Shown: in pieces, positions 1 through 6,207 of the stretch | Layout of the letters: each line of letters opens with the position of its first letter | Numbering within the stretch: position 1 is the stretch's first letter | Assembly: GCA_934358405.1 (NCBI GenBank) | Contig: CAKRKL010000029.1 | Location: forward strand, 1 to 18,249 | Reading direction: 5' to 3' | DNA: 18,249 nucleotides | Source of the DNA: an uncultured Blautia sp. | Lineage (GTDB): Bacteria; Bacillota; Clostridia; Lachnospirales; Lachnospiraceae | Made by a program: the position numbers and the translations under genes | Notes under the pieces: generated by a model | What the model was told of the DNA's origin: nothing | Databases searched by the model: none | What the model saw: the letters and a program-made list of their open reading frames with translations, nothing else

Positions 1-1094
1 GATGGCGCATCTGCACCTACTACCATGACTGCATTAAAAGAAACCTCTGCACCTTCTTCTGTAGTATAGGTAATTGTATCATTATCTTCTCCGGTCGTGG
101 CACCAACTCGCGGCATAATCCATACAGAAGTCTGTTCTCCTGCTGCAAGCGGTTCTGTAATATCCTGCACCATAAAATGCTCCGGACTGATTTCATTAAA
201 ATTAAGGGTACCTGTACCTGTATTCTTAATCGTGACAGTCTTCGCCATGGAATTAGCTTCTTCCTGTGTGAATCCGGCATCTACGGTTCCAAAATCTACG
301 ATTGCAGTTCCATCCTCAGCTGTAGTATCAGCAACTGCTTCTGCAGAATAAGAAACCTCTTCAGGTGTGGATGTCTCACCGTTTTCCGCAGCAGCACCGT
401 TTTCCGGAACTTCCAGGTAATCCTCTGTTCCAATATCAATTGCACTGTCATCAGTAGCTTCAGCTGTCTGGGTACTATCAGCAGCTGAATCAGCCCCAGA
501 GGCCGGTTCTTCAACAGGCTGCATCTCATCAGCAGAAGCAGCCGGTTCTCCACCAATATCAATAACCTCATCTTCGGTCGGCTGGGTTTCATTTTCTGCA
601 GGCTGAGTATCCTCTGCCGCAGTATTCTCTGCCGCAGTATCCTCTGTCGGTACTGCTGCCTGTGTATCTGCCTGTGTATCCTTAGGCTCTTCTGTGGTCT
701 CCTGCGGAGCTTCCTCCGGTGTTGCCACAATTTCAACTGTAGTCGCCTTCAGTTCACCGGTTACGCCTAATTCTGATTTTCCGGTAATCTTCAGCTGAAT
801 CTTGTTTCCAAGATCATCTGCTGTAAGCTTATAGGTCTTCTCTTTGCCGACTTCAGTAAGCTGATCGCCTACCTTTCTTGACCAGCTGAAGCTTACATAG
901 TCATCACTAAGTCCCTCTGGTGTTGCTTTGGTATAATCTGCACTAAGCTCAGAGCCTACAGCTGCAGTTCCCTTAATCTTTAATTTGCCTCCCAGTGCTC
1001 CTTCTGGTGTTGCTGATGCAAATACCAGGGACGGAAGCAACGAAAGCATCATCAGAAAAGTCATAACCATCGCTATAATTTTCCTAGATCTCAT
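1..1094 (-). CDS. Secreted multidomain surface protein, N-terminal part (runs off the left edge)
   Basis: An open frame of 364 codons starts at an ATG whose upstream AAGGAGGA lies at normal spacing, and it is still open at base 1, so only the N-terminal part is present. Residues 1 to about 27 form a signal peptide (MRSRK, a hydrophobic core, then a cleavage region ending VFASA). Residues of about 30-120 resemble the Ig-like repeats common in clostridial surface proteins, with a GSELSADY stretch and a YKLTADDLGNKIQLKI stretch. Residues of about 125-265 are a low-complexity linker rich in Glu, Thr, Pro and Ala, with imperfect repeats (ENTAAEDTQPAENETQPTED). Residues of about 270-364 resemble an ASH / choice-of-anchor D type beta-sandwich (IVDFGTVDAGF, then TVTIKNTGTGTLNF, then EHFMVQ). 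The role is probably extracellular: adhesion, or as the stalk of a larger enzyme or wall protein. Its C-terminal anchor is not visible. The domain calls are by eye. Confidence 0.85.
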   Translation of the reverse strand, partial: MRSRKIIAMVMTFLMMLSLLPSLVFASATPEGALGGKLKIKGTAAVGSELSADYTKATPEGLSDDYVSFSWSRKVGDQLTEVGKEKTYKLTADDLGNKIQLKITGKSELGVTGELKATTVEIVATPEEAPQETTEEPKDTQADTQAAVPTEDTAAENTAAEDTQPAENETQPTEDEVIDIGGEPAASADEMQPVEEPASGADSAADSTQTAEATDDSAIDIGTEDYLEVPENGAAAENGETSTPEEVSYSAEAVADTTAEDGTAIVDFGTVDAGFTQEEANSMAKTVTIKNTGTGTLNFNEISPEHFMVQDITEPLAAGEQTSVWIMPRVGATTGEDNDTITYTTEEGAEVSFNAVMVVGADAP

Positions 1095-1141
1095 ATGCCA
1101 TCCTCCTTTACATTCCCCTTTTTTGGCTGAGTCTTAACATT

Positions 1142-1170
1142 ATCGTAACATATTTTAAACATTTACACAA
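1142..1170 (-). promoter_or_regulatory. Sigma-A-type promoter of the left-edge surface protein
   Basis: On the minus strand, a -35 of TTGTGT (1165-1170) and a -10 of TACGAT (1142-1147) are separated by exactly 17 bases. The start codon at 1094 lies about 40 nt downstream of the expected transcription start. The -35 is only a partial match to consensus. Confidence 0.5.
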
Positions 1171-1176
1171 GTGCTT

Positions 1177-1192
1177 TTTACAATACTGTAAA
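1177..1192. promoter_or_regulatory. Palindromic operator candidate TTTACA-N4-TGTAAA
   Basis: A perfect inverted repeat, TTTACA GTAT TGTAAA as read on the minus strand, ends six bases upstream of the -35 box of the surface protein promoter. This placement suits an activator or repressor dimer site. No regulator can be named from the sequence. Confidence 0.4.
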
Positions 1193-1287
1193 CAGCAAGG
1201 CTACTGTTCGTAACACAGCAAGAACTATTGCTCACCATCCACTTCGTCCACAGTAAAAGTTATTCACTTGTGTCTTTGTTTATGGTT

Positions 1288-1296
1288 ATTATAGCA
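1288..1296 (-). promoter_or_regulatory. Possible extended -10 promoter (TGCTATAAT)
   Basis: The minus-strand sequence TGCTATAAT is a perfect extended -10 element. No good -35 lies 17 bases upstream (ACATTA). It sits just behind the end of the small acidic protein gene and could give a second, longer leader (about 190 nt) for the left-edge surface protein. It is a weak call because A+T-rich intergenic DNA yields such matches by chance. Confidence 0.25.
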
Positions 1297-1324
1297 ACCT
1301 TCTTCTGTATTAATGTAATATGAA

Positions 1325-1588
1325 TTATCCCTCTACGATCAGATATTTTCCGTCAGGCAGAGCAAATACTTCACTGGCCTCCTCAAGCTCATCATCACTC
1401 ATGCCCTCAACATCAGCACCCATACCGGACAGATATTTACGCACTTCGCCAATAGAATCTGCCACAACAGCCATACAATCCTCAAGGAAAGCCTCAGCCT
1501 CCTCATAGCTTTCTGCCACAGGCTCATCAAAAAGCTGCTCCTGTTTTTCCAAAAATGCCTGAATGCATTCTTCTGTATACATCCTCAT
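1325..1588 (-). CDS. Small acidic conserved-looking protein of unknown function (about 87 aa)
   Basis: This short gene is the last of the maf operon and starts 10 nt after the HAD phosphatase stop. AAAAGGAGGA precedes two in-frame ATGs at 1588 and 1582. The first has a very tight spacer (about 3 nt), the second about 9 nt, so the true protein may be two residues shorter. The product is soluble and acidic, with no signal peptide or membrane segment. It is probably helical through a Glu-rich N-terminal half (EECIQAFLEKQEQLF, then ESYEEAEAFLEDCMAV). It ends with a DDELEEASEVFALPDGKYLI stretch that looks like a helix followed by a beta-hairpin. I do not recognise a family with a known function. 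The tight spacing suggests co-expression with the HAD enzyme and Maf, but nothing about role can be read from it. Confidence 0.75.
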   Translation of the reverse strand: MRMYTEECIQAFLEKQEQLFDEPVAESYEEAEAFLEDCMAVVADSIGEVRKYLSGMGADVEGMSDDELEEASEVFALPDGKYLIVEG

Positions 1589-1598
1589 ATTCCTCCTT

Positions 1599-2267
1599 TT
1601 ATCTGCCGCATTTTTCTTCATAAAGATCCAGAATATCCTCAGGTGACTCAACCAGGGCATCTGCTCCATTTTCCAAAAGCTCTTCTTTTTCTCTGTACCC
1701 CCACAAAACGCCAACTGTATACATACCGGCCGCCTTCCCGGTCTGCATATCAGTTCCGGAATCTCCCAGATACATACACTCCTTGGGAGAAACTCCAAAA
1801 GCCTCAGCAATCTTCAGCGGGCCGTCTGGTGCCGGTTTCTTTCTTATAGAATCGCTCTGCCCCATCACCATATCAAAAATTTGATTGCCAAACATTCTTT
1901 CTACAACCTTTACAGCAGCTTCATGAGGCTTATTTGAGCATACTCCAAGCTTTACACCATTTTGCTTCAAAAGCTTCAGAGTTTCCGGCATTCCGGGATA
2001 ATGCTGTATTTTATAAAAAGGATCCTTATCAAATTCTTTTCTGTAAAGTGTTCTTGCTTCCTCATAATGTAAAAGCCCAGGATCTCCGGCATCGATCAGA
2101 AGTCGCTTCACCAGCATATCTGCGCCGTTTCCGCAGTAATATCTATAGTTTTCTATGGGCATAGGCTTCAATCCATACATCTTTACAACTGCATTTCCTA
2201 CCGCTGCCATAGAATCCAGCGTATAGGCCAGTGTTCCGTCCAGATCAAAAATACATGCTTTTATCAT
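1599..2267 (-). CDS. HAD-superfamily phosphatase, phosphoglycolate phosphatase-like
   Basis: This is a 222-residue HAD hydrolase. Motif I is FDLDGTL with nucleophile Asp8 and acid/base Asp10. Motif II is the CSNK stretch (Ser111). Motif III is the Lys pair before PAPDG (Lys143/144). Motif IV is LGDSGTDMQTG with metal ligands Asp169 and Asp173. Residues of about 16-85 form a helical C1-type cap, as in Gph/PGMB-like enzymes. The family removes phosphate from small phosphometabolites such as 2-phosphoglycolate; the true substrate cannot be read from sequence. I chose ATG 2267 because it puts the DxD motif at the usual residue 8 and has GAGGAA eight bases upstream. The same frame is open back to an ATG at 2294, but that would overlap maf and add nine atypical residues. 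It is the middle gene of maf-HAD-small protein, 17 nt after maf. Confidence 0.9.
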   Translation of the reverse strand: MIKACIFDLDGTLAYTLDSMAAVGNAVVKMYGLKPMPIENYRYYCGNGADMLVKRLLIDAGDPGLLHYEEARTLYRKEFDKDPFYKIQHYPGMPETLKLLKQNGVKLGVCSNKPHEAAVKVVERMFGNQIFDMVMGQSDSIRKKPAPDGPLKIAEAFGVSPKECMYLGDSGTDMQTGKAAGMYTVGVLWGYREKEELLENGADALVESPEDILDLYEEKCGR

Positions 2268-2284
2268 TTTCCGTTCCTCTCTTT

Positions 2285-2869
2285 TCAAATGCACTTCAGA
2301 TTCTTTAACTCATAAACCAGTCTGCCTACAGGAAGACCTACCACATTATTATAATCTCCGCAGATCCCCTTTACATAAATTCCAAAGCTCCCCTGGATTC
2401 CGTAGCTTCCGGCTTTGTCCATAGGTTCTCCTGTTTCAATGTAAGCAAGCAGTTCCTCCCTGGAAACCGGATAAAACTCTACATCCGTCTTCTCACTGAA
2501 CGTGTATGGCTTCCAGTTATCTCCATCTCTTTTGAGAATTGTTACTCCTGTATAGACCTGATGAATATGTCCCTGTAACCCGGACAGCATGCGAAAAGCA
2601 TCTTCTTTATCAGATGGTTTCCCAAGAATTTTCCCTTCAAACGAGACTACTGTATCTGCGCCGATGATCAGGCAGGATGTTTTCTCCTTCTGAAGCATTT
2701 CGGCCACAGCAAAAGCTTTATCCTGCGAAAGCTTTTCTACGGTTTTGGCAGGATCTGAAGTATCCGCCTTTTCTTCCCCGTCACTTACCAAAACAGAAAA
2801 TTTCAGCCCTGTTTTTGCAAGCAATTCCTTTCTTCGAGGGGAGCCCGAAGCTAAAACAATTTTCTCCAT
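2285..2869 (-). CDS. maf: Maf-family nucleoside triphosphate pyrophosphatase
   Basis: The 194-residue product has the full Maf signature. It has the N-terminal ASGSPRRKELL (Ser8 to Arg13), the IIGADTVV segment with catalytic-type Asp72, the GKPSDKEDA segment with Lys84, and the GEPMDKAGSYGIQG block (148-160). Maf proteins hydrolyse non-canonical or canonical NTPs (dTTP/UTP and modified bases in YhdE-type members) to the monophosphate. They act in nucleotide pool sanitation and have been linked to septum formation. The start is ATG with AAGGAGAG at about six bases. It is the first gene of a three-gene operon with its own promoter at 2896-2924. Length is typical of the family. Confidence 0.95.
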   Translation of the reverse strand: MEKIVLASGSPRRKELLAKTGLKFSVLVSDGEEKADTSDPAKTVEKLSQDKAFAVAEMLQKEKTSCLIIGADTVVSFEGKILGKPSDKEDAFRMLSGLQGHIHQVYTGVTILKRDGDNWKPYTFSEKTDVEFYPVSREELLAYIETGEPMDKAGSYGIQGSFGIYVKGICGDYNNVVGLPVGRLVYELKNLKCI

Positions 2870-2895
2870 AATCTCTCCTTTTTTACTGTGTAATC

Positions 2896-2924
2896 AGTAT
2901 ACCCCTCTGTGTATATCGGTGCAA
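2896..2924 (-). promoter_or_regulatory. Sigma-A-type promoter of the maf operon
   Basis: On the minus strand, TTGCAC (2919-2924), a 17-base spacer and TATACT (2896-2901) form a good sigma-A promoter about 27 nt upstream of the maf ATG. The leader would be only about 20 nt, just enough to hold the ribosome binding site. Confidence 0.7.
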
Positions 2925-2973
2925 CGATTTTTTTCTTTTCTTTTTGTCTCAAAAGTATTACAATAGGGTTAGC

Positions 2974-3000
2974 CCATCTGTTTATTTTACCAACAGATGG
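2974..3000 (+). promoter_or_regulatory. Perfect 9-bp hairpin in the 5' leader of the acidic membrane protein gene
   Basis: CCATCTGTT (2974-2982) and AACAGATGG (2992-3000) pair over nine bases around a nine-base loop. The hairpin ends 12 bases before the AAAGGAG of the downstream gene. A weak -10 (TACAAT, 2959-2964) places a transcription start around 2971, which would put the hairpin at the very 5' end of the mRNA. No U-tract follows, so it is not a terminator. A stabilising 5' stem or an operator for a DNA-binding dimer are both possible. Confidence 0.5.
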
Positions 3001-3024
3001 AAAACCGCGAAAGGAGCTTACAAT

Positions 3025-3483
3025 ATGGCAAAAATCAACAAATATTGGGGACTGGTTGTCCTTGGAGCAGCAACTGCTGCAGCTGCAGGTGCAGTAGCCG
3101 CAGTTTTTTCAAAACGCAGAGTTCTTGAGCAGACAGCTGATCTTGAAGAAGATTTCGAGGACGAGCAGGAGCCATCCCTGCAGCCGGAGAAAAAAGATGT
3201 CCATGAGGATTTCATCTCCTGGGAAGATACTTCCGATGAGGATGTTTCTGATCTTCCTGAAGAAGAGACTTCTGAAGAGGATGCTGCTGATGTTCCAGAG
3301 GAAGATGCTTCTGATGAGACAGATTCTGATGAAGCTTCTGAGGGCACAGGTGAGGATGCAGAGGATAAATCCGTAGATAGCGCACTTGAAGAGGCAGAAA
3401 AAGTTGCCGATGAATTTGAAGAAGAGCTTGCAGAAGCAAACCAGGAGCAGGATAAAGAAGAAGCTTCCATTCATATTGACTGA
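3025..3483 (+). CDS. Small membrane-anchored, highly acidic protein of unknown function
   Basis: This is the only plus-strand gene in the window, with 152 codons. I chose ATG 3025 because AAAGGAG lies eight bases upstream; the frame is open further up but has no ribosome binding site there. Residues 1-6 (MAKINK) are basic. Residues 8-30 form one Ala/Val/Gly-rich membrane helix (LVVLGAATAAAAGAVAAVF), and SKRR follows. The remaining 115 or so residues are extremely rich in Asp and Glu, with imperfect SDEDVSDLPEE / SEEDAADVPEE units and a helical, heptad-compatible end (EEAEKVADEFEEELAEA). The positive residues on both flanks leave the orientation unclear, but SKRR favours a cytoplasmic acidic tail. 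It may tether or exclude nucleic acid or basic partners, but I know of no characterised family. It is divergent from maf and convergent with the ferredoxin gene. Confidence 0.8.
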   Translation: MAKINKYWGLVVLGAATAAAAGAVAAVFSKRRVLEQTADLEEDFEDEQEPSLQPEKKDVHEDFISWEDTSDEDVSDLPEEETSEEDAADVPEEDASDETDSDEASEGTGEDAEDKSVDSALEEAEKVADEFEEELAEANQEQDKEEASIHID

Positions 3484-3517
3484 TTTTCAGCAGTCAATTT
3501 TAAGAGACCAGTAATAG

Positions 3518-3552
3518 GAAAAAGACCACTGCCTGCTGCAATGGTCTTTTTC
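3518..3552. terminator. Bidirectional intrinsic terminator between convergent genes
   Basis: An 11-bp stem, GAAAAAGACCA (3518-3528) with TGGTCTTTTTC (3542-3552), closes a 13-base loop. The A-run on one side and T-run on the other let it stop transcription in both directions. It separates the acidic membrane protein gene (plus) from the ferredoxin gene (minus). Confidence 0.8.
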
Positions 3553-3572
3553 TTAATTTATTCCTGATCTGA

Positions 3573-3965
3573 TTATGCCTCTTTAATTTCAAGAACATCC
3601 ATCGGGCAAGCCTTTACACAGATACCACAAGCGATACATTTGCTCACTGTCTCTGCTTCTTCTGCTTTTACCATTACGCCGAATGGACAGACTTCTTTAC
3701 ATTTTCCGCAGCCTACACATTTCTTCTTATTGATCATATATACGCCCTTCGGGTTCTGGGTAATAGCTCCCTCCGGACAGACCTTTGCGCATTTTCCGCA
3801 CTGTACGCATACAACCGGTTTCGGACTTACGCCATCTTTCTGCACTGAAATTTTGATGCAGGAAAGATCCTCATCAAATTTTTTGTAAAATGCTTCTGAA
3901 CAGGCAATTTCACATGCTTTGCATGCCATACATGCATCTTTCTTGGCTACATTAAGTTTTTTCAT
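3573..3965 (-). CDS. Four-cluster [4Fe-4S] ferredoxin (HycB/HydN/CooF-like)
   Basis: The 130-residue protein is built almost wholly from four CxxCxxCxxxC-type motifs, at Cys 12/15/18/22, 53/56/59/63, 83/86/89/93 and 110/113/116/120. It should therefore hold four [4Fe-4S] clusters, paired first with fourth and second with third as is usual in this fold. One further cysteine (Cys36) falls outside the motifs. There is no signal peptide, so it is a cytoplasmic electron carrier. Relatives are the small electron-transfer subunits of formate dehydrogenases, hydrogenases and CO dehydrogenases in anaerobes. No such catalytic subunit is nearby, so the partner is unknown. GGAGG lies eight bases before the ATG. 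The gene follows glnS by 125 nt on the same strand and is ended by the shared terminator downstream. Confidence 0.92.
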   Translation of the reverse strand: MKKLNVAKKDACMACKACEIACSEAFYKKFDEDLSCIKISVQKDGVSPKPVVCVQCGKCAKVCPEGAITQNPKGVYMINKKKCVGCGKCKEVCPFGVMVKAEEAETVSKCIACGICVKACPMDVLEIKEA

Positions 3966-4001
3966 TTTGATTTCCTCCGCTTTTGTAATTTATATGACAA
4001 T

Positions 4002-4048
4002 GATACCGGGATTTAAAGCCCCGATATCAGAGGGGTCGAATATCCCTC
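4002..4048 (-). other. Two tandem hairpins in the glnS-ferredoxin intercistronic region
   Basis: Read on the minus strand, GAGGG/CCCTC (4030-4048, ten-base loop) is followed at once by a nine-bp stem, GATATCGGG with CCCGGTATC (4002-4028, one T-G wobble, nine-base loop). Neither is followed by a U-tract, so an intrinsic terminator for glnS is not convincing. They may be a processing or stabilising element, or the leader of a separate ferredoxin transcript. Some bases can also form alternative stems (GATAT/ATATC across the two). Confidence 0.45.
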
Positions 4049-4090
4049 GGCCCCAACATCATCATTTATATTATTGTTAATTACTGACAA

Positions 4091-5758
4091 TTAAGCCTTC
4101 GGTAATTTAAAAGAGCTCTTAAGAGATACAATACGGTTAAATACCGGTGCTCCCTCCTTGGAATCATGAATATCCGCACAGTAAAATCCGTTTCTTACAA
4201 ACTGATAACTGTCAAATCCCTTTGCTTTCAGAAGCTCCGGCTCTACATAAGCAGAAACTTCAACTAAAGAGTTTGGATTCAGGTTCAGCTCCCCTGTTTC
4301 CTTATCGTATACGCCCTTCTCTTCATCAACAATATTTTCGTAAAGACGTACAGGAACTTTTCCCGCATTAGTAGTCTCTACCCAGTGGATTGTTCCCTTT
4401 ACCTTACGTCCGTCAGGTGCATTTCCGCCCTTAGTTTCAGGATCATAAGTACAATGTACTACACGAACAGTTCCGTCATCATCTGCCTCAAAGCCTGTAC
4501 AGGTCACAAAGTATGCATTCATCAGACGCACTTCTGTTCCCAGAAAGAGACGCTTATATTTCTTCGGCGGATCGATCATGAAATCTTCTCTTTCGATATA
4601 AAGCTCTCTTCCAAATGGAACCTTTCTGGTTCCAAGTGCTTCATTTTCCATATTGTTCGGTGCATCCAGATACTCCACCTGTCCTTCTGGATAATTATCA
4701 ATTACCAGCTTGATCGGATCAAGGACTGCCATATAGCGCGGTGCCTTTAATTTCAGATCCTCACGAATACAGTACTCAAGCATTGCATAATCTACAGAGC
4801 TGTCTGCTTTGGAAACGCCGCAAAGTTCCACAAACTTCTGAATAGACTCAGGAGTATAACCACGGCGACGCAAACCGGAAATAGATACCAGTCTCGGATC
4901 ATCCCAACCATCTACAATTCCAGTTTCCACAAGCTTCTTAATGTAGCGTTTACCAGTTACCACGTTGGTCAGATACAGCTTCGCAAATTCAATCTGTTTA
5001 GGTGGATGCGGATACTCAAGCTCTCTTACGACCCAGTCATATAACGGTCTGTGATCTTCAAACTCCAAAGTACAGATAGAATGGGTAATTCCCTCGATTG
5101 CATCTTCAATAGGATGTGCAAAATCATACATCGGATAGATGCACCAGGTATCTCCTGTTCTATGATGGCTTACATGGGCTACACGGTAGATAACCGGGTC
5201 ACGCATATTCATATTTGGGGATGCCATATCAATTTTAGCACGAAGAACCTTTTCTCCATCTGCGTATTTGCCTTCCCTCATCTCTTCAAAAAGCTGAAGA
5301 TTTTCATCCACACTTCTGTTTCGGTATGGGCTCTCTTTGCCTGGTTCCTTTAAGGTTCCTCGATATTCTCTGATCTGATCAGCACTTAAGTCGCAGACAT
5401 ATGCCTTTCCTTTCTTAATCAGCTTCACAGCAGCGTCATACATCTGTCCGAAATAATCAGAAGCAAAGAACAGTCTGTCTTCCCAGTCTGCTCCCAGCCA
5501 TTTAATATCTTCCTTAATGGATTCTACAAACTCTGATTTCTCCTTTGTAGGGTTTGTATCATCAAAACGCATATTGAATTTACCGTTATATTCCTTTGCC
5601 AGTCCTGAATTCAAAAGAATGGATTTGGCATGTCCTATATGAAGATAACCGTTTGGCTCTGGCGGGAAACGAGTATGAACGGTATCATAAACTCCTTCTG
5701 CCAAGTCTTTATCAATAATATTTTCAATAAAATTTTTGGAAACCGTTTCGTTCTCCAT
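4091..5758 (-). CDS. glnS: Glutaminyl-tRNA synthetase
   Basis: The 555-residue class Ic synthetase charges tRNA-Gln with glutamine in the cytoplasm. The HIGH-type motif is at [15 protein letters not shown] (32-46). The GlnRS signature GWDDPR and [13 protein letters not shown] follows in the catalytic core. The C-terminal two-barrel anticodon-binding region holds [12 protein letters not shown] and ends with the TETAGKVP-like [15 protein letters not shown] block. Length matches the E. coli enzyme (554). The second ATP-binding motif, usually MSKR, reads VTGKR here (Gly269-Lys270-Arg271): the essential Lys and Arg are kept but Ser is replaced by Gly. The start is an ATG with AGGAGG seven bases upstream. 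A direct GlnRS in a Firmicute is not universal, since many use the GatCAB route. I saw no T-box leader upstream. Confidence 0.97.
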   Translation of the reverse strand: MENETVSKNFIENIIDKDLAEGVYDTVHTRFPPEPNGYLHIGHAKSILLNSGLAKEYNGKFNMRFDDTNPTKEKSEFVESIKEDIKWLGADWEDRLFFASDYFGQMYDAAVKLIKKGKAYVCDLSADQIREYRGTLKEPGKESPYRNRSVDENLQLFEEMREGKYADGEKVLRAKIDMASPNMNMRDPVIYRVAHVSHHRTGDTWCIYPMYDFAHPIEDAIEGITHSICTLEFEDHRPLYDWVVRELEYPHPPKQIEFAKLYLTNVVTGKRYIKKLVETGIVDGWDDPRLVSISGLRRRGYTPESIQKFVELCGVSKADSSVDYAMLEYCIREDLKLKAPRYMAVLDPIKLVIDNYPEGQVEYLDAPNNMENEALGTRKVPFGRELYIEREDFMIDPPKKYKRLFLGTEVRLMNAYFVTCTGFEADDDGTVRVVHCTYDPETKGGNAPDGRKVKGTIHWVETTNAGKVPVRLYENIVDEEKGVYDKETGELNLNPNSLVEVSAYVEPELLKAKGFDSYQFVRNGFYCADIHDSKEGAPVFNRIVSLKSSFKLPKA

Positions 5759-5911
5759 GCTTCTTCCTCCTAGTATAGTTACATTAATACAATAAATTAA
5801 TCTCAGTTGATTTATCTTATCATAATCCCTCTCATTTTAAAAGTTTTTCTTAAATAAAAAAAACATTTTTTGTATTAAAAAAGTTCAGGAATATGTTTAT
5901 ACCATATAAAC

Positions 5912-5943
5912 AAAAAAGTCCTTGAAATATAATCAAGGACTTT
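5912..5943 (-). terminator. Intrinsic terminator of the tRNA-Thr gene
   Basis: An 11-bp stem (5933-5943 with 5915-5925, seven-base loop) is followed on the minus strand by a run of six T (5912-5917). It begins two bases after the 3' end of the tRNA, so the tRNA is a single-gene transcript. Confidence 0.85.
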
Positions 5944-5944
5944 A

Positions 5945-6017
5945 AGCTGATGACGGGAATCGAACCCGTGACCTCCGCCTTACCAAGGCGACGCTCTACC
6001 GACTGAGCCACATCAGC
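5945..6017 (-). tRNA. tRNA-Thr (anticodon GGT)
   Basis: The minus strand folds into a full cloverleaf. The acceptor is GCTGATG with CATCAGC, the D-arm GCTC/GAGC with AGTCGGTA loop, the anticodon stem TCGCC/GGCGG with loop TTGGTAA (anticodon GGT, reading ACC and ACT), the variable loop AGGTC, and the T-arm ACGGG/CCCGT with TTCGATT. The discriminator is U, as in Bacillus tRNA-Thr. CCA is not encoded. It has its own strong promoter and terminator. Confidence 0.97.
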
Positions 6018-6056
6018 ACTCTTGTGCTTCAGCATTTCTGCCGCTCACAGTTGATT

Positions 6057-6085
6057 ATATTACCAGAAGATATCCTTATTGTCAA
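6057..6085 (-). promoter_or_regulatory. Strong sigma-A promoter of tRNA-Thr
   Basis: A perfect TTGACA (6080-6085), a 17-base spacer and TAATAT (6057-6062) on the minus strand form one of the best promoters in the window, about 40 bases before the mature 5' end of the tRNA. Confidence 0.88.
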
Positions 6086-6142
6086 CAGTTATTTTCAAAT
6101 TTTTTCAAAAAATATGAAATACTTAAAATTCTTTTCTATAGT

Positions 6143-6195
6143 GTCTGCGCCAGTCTTTACCTCATAAAAAACACGCTGCAAAGACTGAAGCAGAC
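6143..6195. repeat. Long imperfect inverted repeat just after the adhesin gene
   Basis: GTCTGC-N2-CAGTCTTT (6143-6158) is the reverse complement of AAAGACTG-N2-GCAGAC (6180-6195). This gives 14 paired bases with one 2x2 internal mismatch and a 21-base loop. It begins 12 bases after the stop codon of the large adhesin, so it probably marks the 3' end of the surface operon. There is no T-run right after the stem; the only run of six T lies inside the loop. It is therefore either a non-canonical terminator or an mRNA 3' stabilising stem. Confidence 0.55.
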
Positions 6196-6207
6196 AAAGC
6201 CCTCTCT

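Noticed and set aside
296..736. Arg/Gln/Leu-rich minus-strand open frame and its plus-strand companions in the left-edge region
   Set aside because: They are out-of-frame shadows of the repetitive linker of the secreted protein, whose own frame is open from 1094 to base 1 with a signal peptide and good ribosome binding site.
3018..3474. Ser-rich and hydrophobic open frames on the minus strand opposite the acidic protein gene
   Set aside because: They are the mirror of the Asp/Glu/Ser-rich plus-strand gene; none has a ribosome binding site.
5850..6035. A 61-codon open frame on the minus strand over the tRNA-Thr gene and its terminator
   Set aside because: It is a read-through of a clear tRNA cloverleaf and its terminator hairpin; the apparent protein is a translation of structural RNA.
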